A DNA stretch of 63,061 nt from Blastocatellia bacterium. Lineage in GTDB: Bacteria > Acidobacteriota > Blastocatellia > RBC074. The notes under the pieces are model-generated. The model was given only the letters and a program-made list of their open reading frames with translations, did no database searches and was not told the origin of the DNA. Both the position numbers and the translations under genes were made by a program. This document shows positions 46,067 through 52,902 of the stretch, in pieces. Numbering within the stretch: position 1 is the stretch's first letter; the number at the start of each line of letters is the position of its first letter. Location of the stretch: the NCBI GenBank assembly GCA_016789725.1, contig JAEUQN010000014.1:1-63061 (forward strand), written 5' to 3'.

Positions 46067-47137
46067 ATGAAAATCGCAGGCATCAATTTCGATCACTTTC
46101 ACATGGGCGATTTACTACGGATGGCGCACGAACATCCAACCGCTGAAATCGTTGGCATTTGTGATGAGCAGCCCGAACGAATGCAGGACGCGGCGCGCAA
46201 CTTTGGCATCCCAGAGAACCGTGCCTACACCGACTATCGTCAATGTCTGGAAGAAACCAAGCCGGATGTCGTAATTCTCTGCCCCGCGACGGCAAAGCAC
46301 GCCGAATGGGTCGAGAACGTTGCGCCTTACAACGTTCACATCCTGATGGAAAAGCCGTTCGCCGCTTCGCTGGCCGATGCAGATCGAATGATTGCGGCGA
46401 TGCAGGCAACAGGCAAAACGCTGGCGATTAACTGGCCGCTCGTCTGGGTTCCCGCGCATCGAACAGCCAAGCGATTGATTGACGAAGGCACGATTGGCGA
46501 GGTCATCGAAGTCCATTTTTACGACGGCAATCGCGGCCCGCTTTATCACCTCGCCGATAAAGTCGAAGTCAGCGAAGCCGAAGTCCAGGCGAAAAAGCCC
46601 CACAGTTGGTTTTATAAAAAATCGCACGGCGGCGGCTCGCTGTTGGATTATATGGGTTACGGCACAACGCTCGGCACGTGGTTTCACAATGGCAAAGCGC
46701 CGCTTGAAGTCACGACCGTCATCAACGAAACACCCGGCATTGAAGTGGACGAACACAGCATCACGATTGCGCGCTACGATGTTGGATTGACGAAATTTGA
46801 AACGCGCTGGGGTACGTTTACTGATCCGTGGATCACGCAACCGCAACCGAAATGCGGCTTCGTGATTCGTGGTACAGACGGCACGATCAGCAGCTACGAT
46901 TACGAACCGACAATTCGCTTGCAGACACGCGCACACGTCGAAGCCTACGATGTTCCCGTAGACGACATTCAACCGCCGTATCAAAACCCGATTCAGTATT
47001 TTTTGCATTGCCTGGAAACGGGCGAAGCGGTAACAGGCCCGTTGTCATTGGAGATCAGTCGCATCGGGCAACAGATCGTGGATTCGGCGGTGATGAGTGC
47101 GACCGAGAAAAAAACGGTAAATCTGCTTTATGCCTAA
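46067..47137 (+). CDS. Gfo/Idh/MocA family oxidoreductase
   Basis: A 356-residue NAD(P)-dependent sugar dehydrogenase. The N-terminal Rossmann part has IVGICDEQPERM and VVILCPATAKHAEW; the EKPFA motif with its catalytic-site Lys is at ILMEKPFAASLAD. The C-terminal domain has the usual helix with HSWFYKKSHGGGSLLDYMG-type motif (GGGSLLDYMGYG). No export signal. Its stop overlaps the start of the second Gfo/Idh gene by 8 bp, so both are translated together. Likely oxidises or reduces a sugar or cyclitol hydroxyl. Confidence 0.9.
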   Translation: MKIAGINFDHFHMGDLLRMAHEHPTAEIVGICDEQPERMQDAARNFGIPENRAYTDYRQCLEETKPDVVILCPATAKHAEWVENVAPYNVHILMEKPFAASLADADRMIAAMQATGKTLAINWPLVWVPAHRTAKRLIDEGTIGEVIEVHFYDGNRGPLYHLADKVEVSEAEVQAKKPHSWFYKKSHGGGSLLDYMGYGTTLGTWFHNGKAPLEVTTVINETPGIEVDEHSITIARYDVGLTKFETRWGTFTDPWITQPQPKCGFVIRGTDGTISSYDYEPTIRLQTRAHVEAYDVPVDDIQPPYQNPIQYFLHCLETGEAVTGPLSLEISRIGQQIVDSAVMSATEKKTVNLLYA

Positions 47138-48248
47138 AGAACTCGCCGATGATTACGGCTTAGCCAAAATCGAAGACACGAAACAAATTGCTGCGCCCAA
47201 CTTGCCGTATCAACCGTGCAATCCGAAATCGTACAATCCGCCCATCGGCTTGATTGGCTGCGGCGGGATTTCGTCGCAGCATCTGAACGCTTACAAACTC
47301 GCAGGCTTCAATGTCGTCGCGCTCTGTGATCGCAATGAACATAAGGCGCGCGAACGGCAGCAGCAATTTTATCCCGATGCGTTCGTGACGACGGATTACC
47401 GCGAAGTTCTCAAGCGTGCCGACATCGAAGTCGTAGACCTCACGCCGCATCCTGCCGACCGCGTAGCAATGACTGAAGAAGCGATTACAGCGGGCAAACA
47501 TATCCTTTCGCAAAAGCCCTTCGTCACCGATCTGGACGAAGGCGAACAATTGATCGAATTGGCGCAGAAACGCGGCGTCAAACTGGCGGTGAATCAAAAC
47601 GGTCGGTGGGCACCACACTTCAGCTATCTTCGCAATGCGATTCATGCGGGCTTGATTGGCGATGTCGTCAGCGTGAATTTCTCGCTGCACTGGGATCACA
47701 ACTGGATCGTCGGGATGCCATTTGAAGACATTCACGATTTGATTTTGTACGACTTCGGCGTGCATTGGTTTGATCTGGCGGCGTGCTTTTTCGGACAACG
47801 CGAAGCCAAGCGTGTGCAAGCAACAACCGTGCGCGGCGCTGGTCAAAAAGCGCGCCCGCCCATGCTTGCCAGCGCCATCATCGAATTCGACGGCGGAATG
47901 GCGACGCTCCATTTCAATGCCAACGTCACACACGGGCAGCAGGATCGAACGTATGTCGCAGGTTCGCGCGGTTCAATGGAAAGCATTGGCCCCAGCTTGT
48001 CGGAACAGTCGGTCACGCTTTACACTGCCGATGGTTTTGCGAAGCCCAATTTGCAAGGCACGTGGTTTTTGCAAGGCTTTCACGGCACGATGGCAGAGTT
48101 GCTCTGCGCGATTGAAGAAGACTGCGAACCACTCAACAACGCGCGTGACAATTTGCGCGGCTTGGCGTTGTGTTTCGCGGCGATTGCTTCGGCGTCGCAA
48201 GGCGTGCCGCAGGTTCCCGGTTTAATTCGGAAGTTACCGATTCGATGA
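47130..48248 (+). CDS. Gfo/Idh/MocA family oxidoreductase, second copy
   Basis: A 372-residue protein with about 38 extra residues before the Rossmann motif GLIGCGGISSQH. The EKPF position reads SQKPFVTDLDEG, so the Lys and Pro are kept while Glu is replaced by Gln. The C-terminal domain has GVHWFDLAACFFG, where His is usual for catalysis. It is not closely similar to the preceding copy, so the pair probably acts on successive or paired substrates. Followed by a large hairpin and then the SIS gene. Confidence 0.9.
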   Translation: MPKELADDYGLAKIEDTKQIAAPNLPYQPCNPKSYNPPIGLIGCGGISSQHLNAYKLAGFNVVALCDRNEHKARERQQQFYPDAFVTTDYREVLKRADIEVVDLTPHPADRVAMTEEAITAGKHILSQKPFVTDLDEGEQLIELAQKRGVKLAVNQNGRWAPHFSYLRNAIHAGLIGDVVSVNFSLHWDHNWIVGMPFEDIHDLILYDFGVHWFDLAACFFGQREAKRVQATTVRGAGQKARPPMLASAIIEFDGGMATLHFNANVTHGQQDRTYVAGSRGSMESIGPSLSEQSVTLYTADGFAKPNLQGTWFLQGFHGTMAELLCAIEEDCEPLNNARDNLRGLALCFAAIASASQGVPQVPGLIRKLPIR

Positions 48249-48264
48249 TTGCAGGGATGGAGAT

Positions 48265-48364
48265 CACGAACATTATCCCTTGTCCATTTTCCCTTGTGCA
48301 TTGAATGCAAAATACTCTCTGCATCCAATGCACAAGGGAAAATGGACAAGGCACAATGTTCGTG
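48265..48364. repeat. Large 45-bp inverted repeat between Gfo/Idh and SIS genes
   Basis: Arms 48265-48309 and 48320-48364 pair over 45 positions with three or four mismatches around a 10-nt loop. The inner 31 bp have only one mismatch. The arm itself contains a shorter direct repeat (TCCCTTGTCCATT and TCCCTTGTGCATT). No T-run follows. It may be a palindromic mobile repeat or an RNA-processing hairpin inside the operon. Confidence 0.85.
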
Positions 48365-48413
48365 GTTGGCGCTTTCCTTTCCTCGACATTGAATAATTTC
48401 AAAATCATACAGA

Positions 48414-49184
48414 ATGACAGCATCACTTACTTACTTTGAAAAGACCCTCGCGCTCTTACAAACCCTCAAAGACACACAACTCGACCACATCGAACAGGCC
48501 GCCCAAATCTGTGCGAATAGCATTGCAAACAGAGGTTTGGTCTTTCTGTTCGGCAACGGGCATTCGCGGATGATGTGCGAAGAGATGACGCCGCGTCAGG
48601 GCTGCTTTGTCGGCTTTGTGGCAATGGTTGAACTGGCGCTCTCGAATCACGCGAACATCGTCGGCACGAACGGATTGCGCGCGCCGTTGCATCTCGAAAA
48701 ATACGAAGGCTATGCCGAAGAAATTCTGAAAGGCTTCAGTTTCGGCCAGCACGATTCGATGATCGTGATTTCGACGAGCGGCATTCGTCCTGTGATTGTC
48801 GAAATGGCGATGGGCGCGCGCCAACGCGGGCTTCCGGTGATTGGCATTTGCTCGCGCACACATTGTGAACAATCGGTTCCCGCCCATTCGTCCGGCAACA
48901 AGTTGATTGACGTGGCTGATGTTGTGATTGACAACTGCTGTCCCGCCGGAGACACCGTCGTTGAATTGGAAGGTCTGGAATGGCGCACGGGGCCGACTTC
49001 AACCGTGACAGGCGGGATGATTATCAATATGCTGCGCAGCCGGACAGCGGAGTTGCTGCTTGAACGCGGCGTGAAGCCAATCATGCTGCCGTCCCATCAA
49101 TTCGTCGGCAACACAAGCGCCGCTGATCAATTGGAACAATTTTACGAAGGCTATCGCAAGAGCCTCGCGCATTTGTATCAGTAG
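48414..49184 (+). CDS. SIS-domain sugar isomerase-like protein
   Basis: A 256-residue single SIS-domain protein. The phosphosugar-binding signature includes FLFGNGHSRMM and the central ISTSGIRPVIVEMA; helix and strand order match SIS folds (PVIGICSR). It corresponds to the group often annotated as sugar isomerase domain-containing protein. It probably binds or isomerises a phosphorylated ketose or amino sugar. Given the surrounding Gfo/Idh, SDR and MetE-like genes it likely acts in the same catabolic route. Its stop is followed directly by a GGTGGCTGGTAG-type repeat and a heptamer array. Confidence 0.85.
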   Translation: MTASLTYFEKTLALLQTLKDTQLDHIEQAAQICANSIANRGLVFLFGNGHSRMMCEEMTPRQGCFVGFVAMVELALSNHANIVGTNGLRAPLHLEKYEGYAEEILKGFSFGQHDSMIVISTSGIRPVIVEMAMGARQRGLPVIGICSRTHCEQSVPAHSSGNKLIDVADVVIDNCCPAGDTVVELEGLEWRTGPTSTVTGGMIINMLRSRTAELLLERGVKPIMLPSHQFVGNTSAADQLEQFYEGYRKSLAHLYQ

Positions 49185-49185
49185 G

Positions 49186-49215
49186 GGTGGCTGGTAGCTG
49201 GTGGCTGGTGACTGG
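49186..49215. repeat. GGTAGCTGGTGG repeat element, copy 1
   Basis: A G/T-rich run begins two bases after the SIS stop and closely matches 59123-59150 (about 21 of 25 positions around the core GGTAGCTGGTGG). It is roughly complementary to the CAACCAC array that follows, so the RNA could fold on itself. Confidence 0.65.
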
Positions 49216-49223
49216 TCAAAATC

Positions 49224-49265
49224 CAACCACCAACCACCAACCACCAACCACCAACCACCAACCAC
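49224..49265 (+). repeat. CAACCAC heptamer tandem array directly before a start codon
   Basis: Six perfect copies of the 7-nt unit CAACCAC fill 42 bp and end one base before the ATG of the SDR gene. No Shine-Dalgarno sequence exists there. Copy number changes would shift nothing in frame but could alter translation or folding. Confidence 0.9.
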
Positions 49266-49266
49266 C

Positions 49267-50040
49267 ATGAATTTACTCATCACAGGCGCAACCGGCATCG
49301 CAGCCGCGACGGCAAAGTTGGCGGCACAAGCAGGCGCGTCCGTGTTTATTGTCAGTTTGCACGAAGACGATTGCACGATTTTAGCCAATGAAATCAGAGT
49401 TGCGGGCGCTCGCGCTGAATTCTATGCGGGCGACTTGGTACAGGAAACAACGTCCAGCAACGCCGTGCAAGCCTGCGTGCAGCACTTCGGACGCATTGAC
49501 GCGCTCTTTAATGTCGCAGGCATTTCGGGGCGCAAATTCGGCGATGGTCCGTTGCACGAATGCACAGAAAACGGCTGGGACATGACAATGGACACGAATG
49601 CGAAGACGACGTTTTTGATGTGTCGTGAGGTGCTGAAACAAATGCTCCAACAAGATGTGAATGAAGCGGGTTTGCGCGGCACGATTTTGAATATGGCAAG
49701 CGTGCTGGCTTTTGCGCCAGAGCCAAAGCATTTTGCCTCGCACGCTTATGCCGCGAGCAAAGGCGCGATCATCAGTTTGAGCAAAGCAATGGCCAGTTAT
49801 TACGCACCGCACAAGATTCGCGTGAACGCCATCGCGCCCGGCTTGATCCGCACACCAATGAGCCAACGCGCGCAGGACAATCCGACAATTGTCGAATTCA
49901 TGAAAACCAAGCAACCGCTCGCGGAAGATTTGCTTGAGGCAGAAGATGTGGCGGAAGCCGCGTTGTTTCTGCTTGGCGAGGCTTCGCGGCACATCACGGG
50001 CGAAGTGTTAGTCGTAGATGGTGGTTGGCGGTTGAGTTGA
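49267..50040 (+). CDS. SDR family oxidoreductase
   Basis: A 257-residue classical short-chain dehydrogenase. Cofactor motif TGATGIAAATAK (residues 7-18) deviates from TGxxxGIG only slightly. NVAGISG replaces the common NNAG. The active-site Ser is in MASVLAFAPE and YAASK supplies Tyr and Lys. The C-terminal VVDGGWRLS is typical for sugar and polyol dehydrogenases. The ATG at 49267 has no ribosome binding site because the heptamer array occupies that place. Likely oxidises a sugar or sugar-alcohol intermediate. Confidence 0.9.
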   Translation: MNLLITGATGIAAATAKLAAQAGASVFIVSLHEDDCTILANEIRVAGARAEFYAGDLVQETTSSNAVQACVQHFGRIDALFNVAGISGRKFGDGPLHECTENGWDMTMDTNAKTTFLMCREVLKQMLQQDVNEAGLRGTILNMASVLAFAPEPKHFASHAYAASKGAIISLSKAMASYYAPHKIRVNAIAPGLIRTPMSQRAQDNPTIVEFMKTKQPLAEDLLEAEDVAEAALFLLGEASRHITGEVLVVDGGWRLS

Positions 50041-50149
50041 TATGAAAAACCCGGTTGTCGAAATTGATACACAGCAGATTTTTGATTGAGAATCGTTTCA
50101 TTCCGTTTTCGCAACGGCCTTCAGTTTCCCTGATTTTTATGGGCGAAAT

Positions 50150-50380
50150 ATGAATGCCTGGATTGATTGCCTGTCTGATCTTGACGATCCCTACAGTGGT
50201 ATGTCAGAGATCACAGTACACACTGGACAAGTCGTTGTTCTGCAATTGCAACACGCAAAAGAATTCGCGCAACGCTGTCCCGATATTTATCAGGCATTGA
50301 TTGAATGCTTAGCTTTTGTGAATTGGCAGAGACTGGAACACGGTGAAGAGCCTGTATTGACAATTTCATTCCAAGACTAA
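50150..50380 (+). CDS. Small acidic hypothetical protein
   Basis: A 76-residue frame, ATG at 50150, ending 8 bp before the MetE-like gene. The product is acidic, with several cysteines (Cys7, Cys44, Cys53 approximately) and a helical middle (VVVLQLQHAKEFAQRCPDIY). No signal peptide. No family was recognised. Support is modest: composition is protein-like and the spacing to the next gene is operon-like, but the ribosome binding site is weak. Confidence 0.45.
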   Translation: MNAWIDCLSDLDDPYSGMSEITVHTGQVVVLQLQHAKEFAQRCPDIYQALIECLAFVNWQRLEHGEEPVLTISFQD

Positions 50381-50387
50381 AAAACTT

Positions 50388-51446
50388 ATGCAATCACAAC
50401 CACTCAGAACCACTGTCATCGGCAGCTATCCGTTTCCCGGCTGGCTCGAATTTGCGTGTCACCATCTCGATCAATTCGGCAGCGAGGATCGCTGCGAATT
50501 GCAAGATGATGCGGTCATTGCGGCGATTCACGATCAAGTCACAGCGGGCCTTGATGTCATCACAGACGGCGAGCAAACGCGACTGGATTTCAACTTGTCG
50601 TTTTACGGCTTTCTGCACGGTATCGAACTCGAACCTGCGCAGCCGCGTCGTTTCGGTCCACCTGCGCACGATCAACGTGGTAAGCACAAAATCATAGGCG
50701 AACTTGCAGCCCCGCGTGGCCTCGGCGTGGTCGAAGAATTTGAGCGACTGCAACGCCTCACCCAATCCAAAATCCAAAATCCAAAATCCAAAATCGCATT
50801 GAAAGCCTCCGTTCCCGGCCCTTACACGCTCAGCGGTCGTTTACTCCCGAACGCAAACTATCCCGACCGCTTTGCGATTACCGAAGCGTTGTTGCTGCTC
50901 GTGCGCAAAGAACTCGAAGATTTGGTCGCGGCAGGTTGTCAGGAAATCACGGTAGATGAGCCTTCGATGAGTTGTTACGCGCACCGCGAAGACCCGTATC
51001 GTTTCGTGGATATTTTCAATCGCACGATTGCGCCGATTGTGGGCCAATGCCGCTTGTCCACGCACGCTTGTTTTGGCAATTACAAAGGGCACGCGGTTGG
51101 TTTGCGCAGCTACAAGCCGATGTATCCGGCGTTCCTCGACATCAAAGTGGACGAAATGCACCTGGAGATGGCGAGTCGTGAATTTTCTGAGTTGGAAATC
51201 ATCGCGACGATTGCCGAACGAATGGATGTCGCCGTCGGCATCATTGATGTGAAAAGTTATTACATCGAACCCGTAGACGAAGTCGCGCGGCGCGTGCGAG
51301 CCTGTTTGCAATACGCTCCGGCGGAACGTTTGTCGTTTGCGCCGGATTGTGGCTTGAGTCAAACGGCGCGTTGGGCGGCAAAGCAAAAGCTCGTCAATAT
51401 GGTCGCAGGCGTGAAGCAAGTGAGGGCTGAATTAAATTCGGCCTAA
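50388..51446 (+). CDS. MetE-like cobalamin-independent methyltransferase fold protein
   Basis: A 352-residue protein matching the C-terminal catalytic barrel of cobalamin-independent methionine synthase. Zinc ligands fit: His and Cys in STHACFGN, Glu in KVDEMHLE and Cys in FAPDCGLS; also TVIGSYPFPGW and DEPSM. It lacks the N-terminal half of MetE, so is a core or MetE2-type enzyme. A 7-nt tandem repeat at 50765-50795 encodes an extra SKIQNPKSKI segment between conserved blocks. Location among sugar dehydrogenases suggests a specialised methyl transfer rather than housekeeping methionine synthesis; this is inference. Confidence 0.88.
   Translation: MQSQPLRTTVIGSYPFPGWLEFACHHLDQFGSEDRCELQDDAVIAAIHDQVTAGLDVITDGEQTRLDFNLSFYGFLHGIELEPAQPRRFGPPAHDQRGKHKIIGELAAPRGLGVVEEFERLQRLTQSKIQNPKSKIALKASVPGPYTLSGRLLPNANYPDRFAITEALLLLVRKELEDLVAAGCQEITVDEPSMSCYAHREDPYRFVDIFNRTIAPIVGQCRLSTHACFGNYKGHAVGLRSYKPMYPAFLDIKVDEMHLEMASREFSELEIIATIAERMDVAVGIIDVKSYYIEPVDEVARRVRACLQYAPAERLSFAPDCGLSQTARWAAKQKLVNMVAGVKQVRAELNSA
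50765..50795 (+). repeat. ATCCAAA heptamer array inside the MetE-like gene
   Basis: Four perfect 7-nt units plus a partial copy lie within the coding region. Because three units equal seven codons the protein reads a repeating SKIQNPK. This inserts a hydrophilic loop in the barrel protein and is a site where slippage would break the frame. Confidence 0.9.
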
Positions 51447-51453
51447 GTTTTTA

Positions 51454-51609
51454 TCCACTAAGGCACACAAAGATTCACGAAGATTTTTTACAGGATTGAC
51501 AAGATTTTTTACAGGATTAACAGGGCGGATTTCACCTCTTGTAAATCTTGAAATCAATCGTGTAAATCCTGTCTGATTTTCTTCGTGTCACTTCGTGTGT
51601 CTTCGTGGA
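51454..51609. repeat. CTTCGTG-type intergenic palindrome, copy 2
   Basis: Outer arms 51454-51482 and 51581-51609 are inverted copies related to the repeat at 33815-33890. The interior carries shorter repeats: TTTTTTACAGGATT occurs twice, with inverted AATCCTGT. It fills the 169-bp space between the convergent MetE-like and FG-GAP genes. Confidence 0.8.
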
Positions 51610-51615
51610 AGATTA

Positions 51616-52773
51616 TTATTTGCGCTGGCCCTGATTTTCGTACCACTTCAAATTTGTCGTTGCCGATCCAATACACGCGACATCGAATTTGCCATCACCA
51701 TTCAAATCTGCCACCGCGCACGCCGCTGCCGCAATGCCTCCGTTATCTAAAACCTGCTTCACCCAGGTTTTGCTTTTTGGATTGAATGAATAAAGGTTCA
51801 CGCTGCGGCCTTCTCCGCGATAGCCCGCAATGATTTCATCGCGCCCGTCGCCATTCAAATCCGCTGTCAGCAGTGTGTGTCCGTCATTTAATTTGTCATC
51901 AATCACCAACCGTTCCCAATCGGTTTTGCCGAAGCGGTAGACGACTACCTGATTGCCGTGCCAGGCTTCGATAGTGCTCAGGAAGCGTTCTCTGTTGAGC
52001 ATCCCAACGGCAATCTCGCTCGCACCGCTTTTGGGCCAGGGCGCGGGATCACCTTTGACCAATTTATTGCGCAGCCACTTGCCATCTTTACCAAAGCGAA
52101 ACGCGTCCACGCCGACGAAGCTCGCGGTCAAAATGTCTTCGCGCCCATCGTTTTCTAAATCCAAAATCGCTACGCCGTGCAACACACCCGCGAGCGCGGT
52201 CGAAATGATTTCGCGCTTCCAGGAACCGGGGCGATAAATCACGAGCGGCACATTGCCGTTGTATTCCGGCGGCTGAGCATACGCATTGGCAAGCGGCGCG
52301 TTCACTAGCACTTTTTTGCCGCTGCCATCAATGTTGGCCCAGCGTAGCCGATGTGACGTCGGCAAGCGATCAATCTCGGTCGCCTCCCATAGTGCCGCCG
52401 GATCGCCTTTATGTTTGAGGATCGAAACGATGCCGATGCTCTGCGCGGGATTGTTGGCGAATTCCTGCGCCAACGCGATTTCAGGAAAGCCATCGCCATC
52501 CACATCGTACGCCGCGCAATTAATCATCCGCGACGCATTGTTAATGATGACGTGGCGTTGCCAGCCTGGATTTTCAAACCACACGAGTTCTTTCATCCCA
52601 CTGGCGAGCGCAATTAAATCCAGCTTGCCATCACGATTAAGGTCGGCAACGACAACTTGATACCCGCCGCGCAAATCCGTGGCAAGCGTGTGTTCCTGAA
52701 ATTTGAATTGCGCGTCAGCGCGGCTGACGATGAACAGGATGAGTAAGATGAAAGCAATTGATTTTGTTAGCAA
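51616..52773 (-). CDS. Secreted FG-GAP/VCBS repeat protein
   Basis: A 385-residue protein with a signal peptide (SIAFILLILFIVSRADAQ). FG-GAP/VCBS-type beta-propeller repeats recur with calcium-binding loops: DLNRDGKLDLI, DVDGDGFPEIA, DLENDGREDIL, DLNGDGRDEII and DLNGDGKFDVA. The start is TTG at 52773, fixed by GGAG seven bases upstream; no ATG fits. The role is probably extracellular binding. It stands alone between a convergent repeat and a hairpin terminator. Confidence 0.85.
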   Translation of the reverse strand: MLTKSIAFILLILFIVSRADAQFKFQEHTLATDLRGGYQVVVADLNRDGKLDLIALASGMKELVWFENPGWQRHVIINNASRMINCAAYDVDGDGFPEIALAQEFANNPAQSIGIVSILKHKGDPAALWEATEIDRLPTSHRLRWANIDGSGKKVLVNAPLANAYAQPPEYNGNVPLVIYRPGSWKREIISTALAGVLHGVAILDLENDGREDILTASFVGVDAFRFGKDGKWLRNKLVKGDPAPWPKSGASEIAVGMLNRERFLSTIEAWHGNQVVVYRFGKTDWERLVIDDKLNDGHTLLTADLNGDGRDEIIAGYRGEGRSVNLYSFNPKSKTWVKQVLDNGGIAAAACAVADLNGDGKFDVACIGSATTNLKWYENQGQRK

Positions 52774-52816
52774 TGAAGTGCTCCTTTACGTTTTCGGTCG
52801 TCTATCTTACACGACA

Positions 52817-52849
52817 AAGGAGGCCGACAAGAATCCTCACGGCCTCCTT
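52817..52849 (-). terminator. Hairpin downstream of the HYDIN-repeat gene
   Basis: A perfect 10-bp stem (52840-52849 with 52817-52826, 13-nt loop) lies about 55 bp after the stop of the gene ending at 52903. Only three Ts follow on the minus strand, so it is a weak intrinsic terminator or an mRNA-end structure. Confidence 0.5.
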
Positions 52850-52902
52850 AAAGCTTCTCTTGATGCGCAAAATCAACAGCGTAGTTATCGCATGGTAATC
52901 TG

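Noticed and set aside
48133..48426. 97-codon minus-strand frame over the 45-bp hairpin
   Set aside because: It is an artefact of the inverted repeat and overlaps the Gfo/Idh gene; no ribosome binding site.
49224..49265. CRISPR array
   Set aside because: The 7-nt units are contiguous, without spacers; this is a microsatellite-like tandem repeat.
45137..51446. Classical myo-inositol (iol) operon
   Set aside because: IolB, IolC, IolD and IolG-type signatures are missing and a MetE-like gene is present; only general sugar-pathway families are shared.
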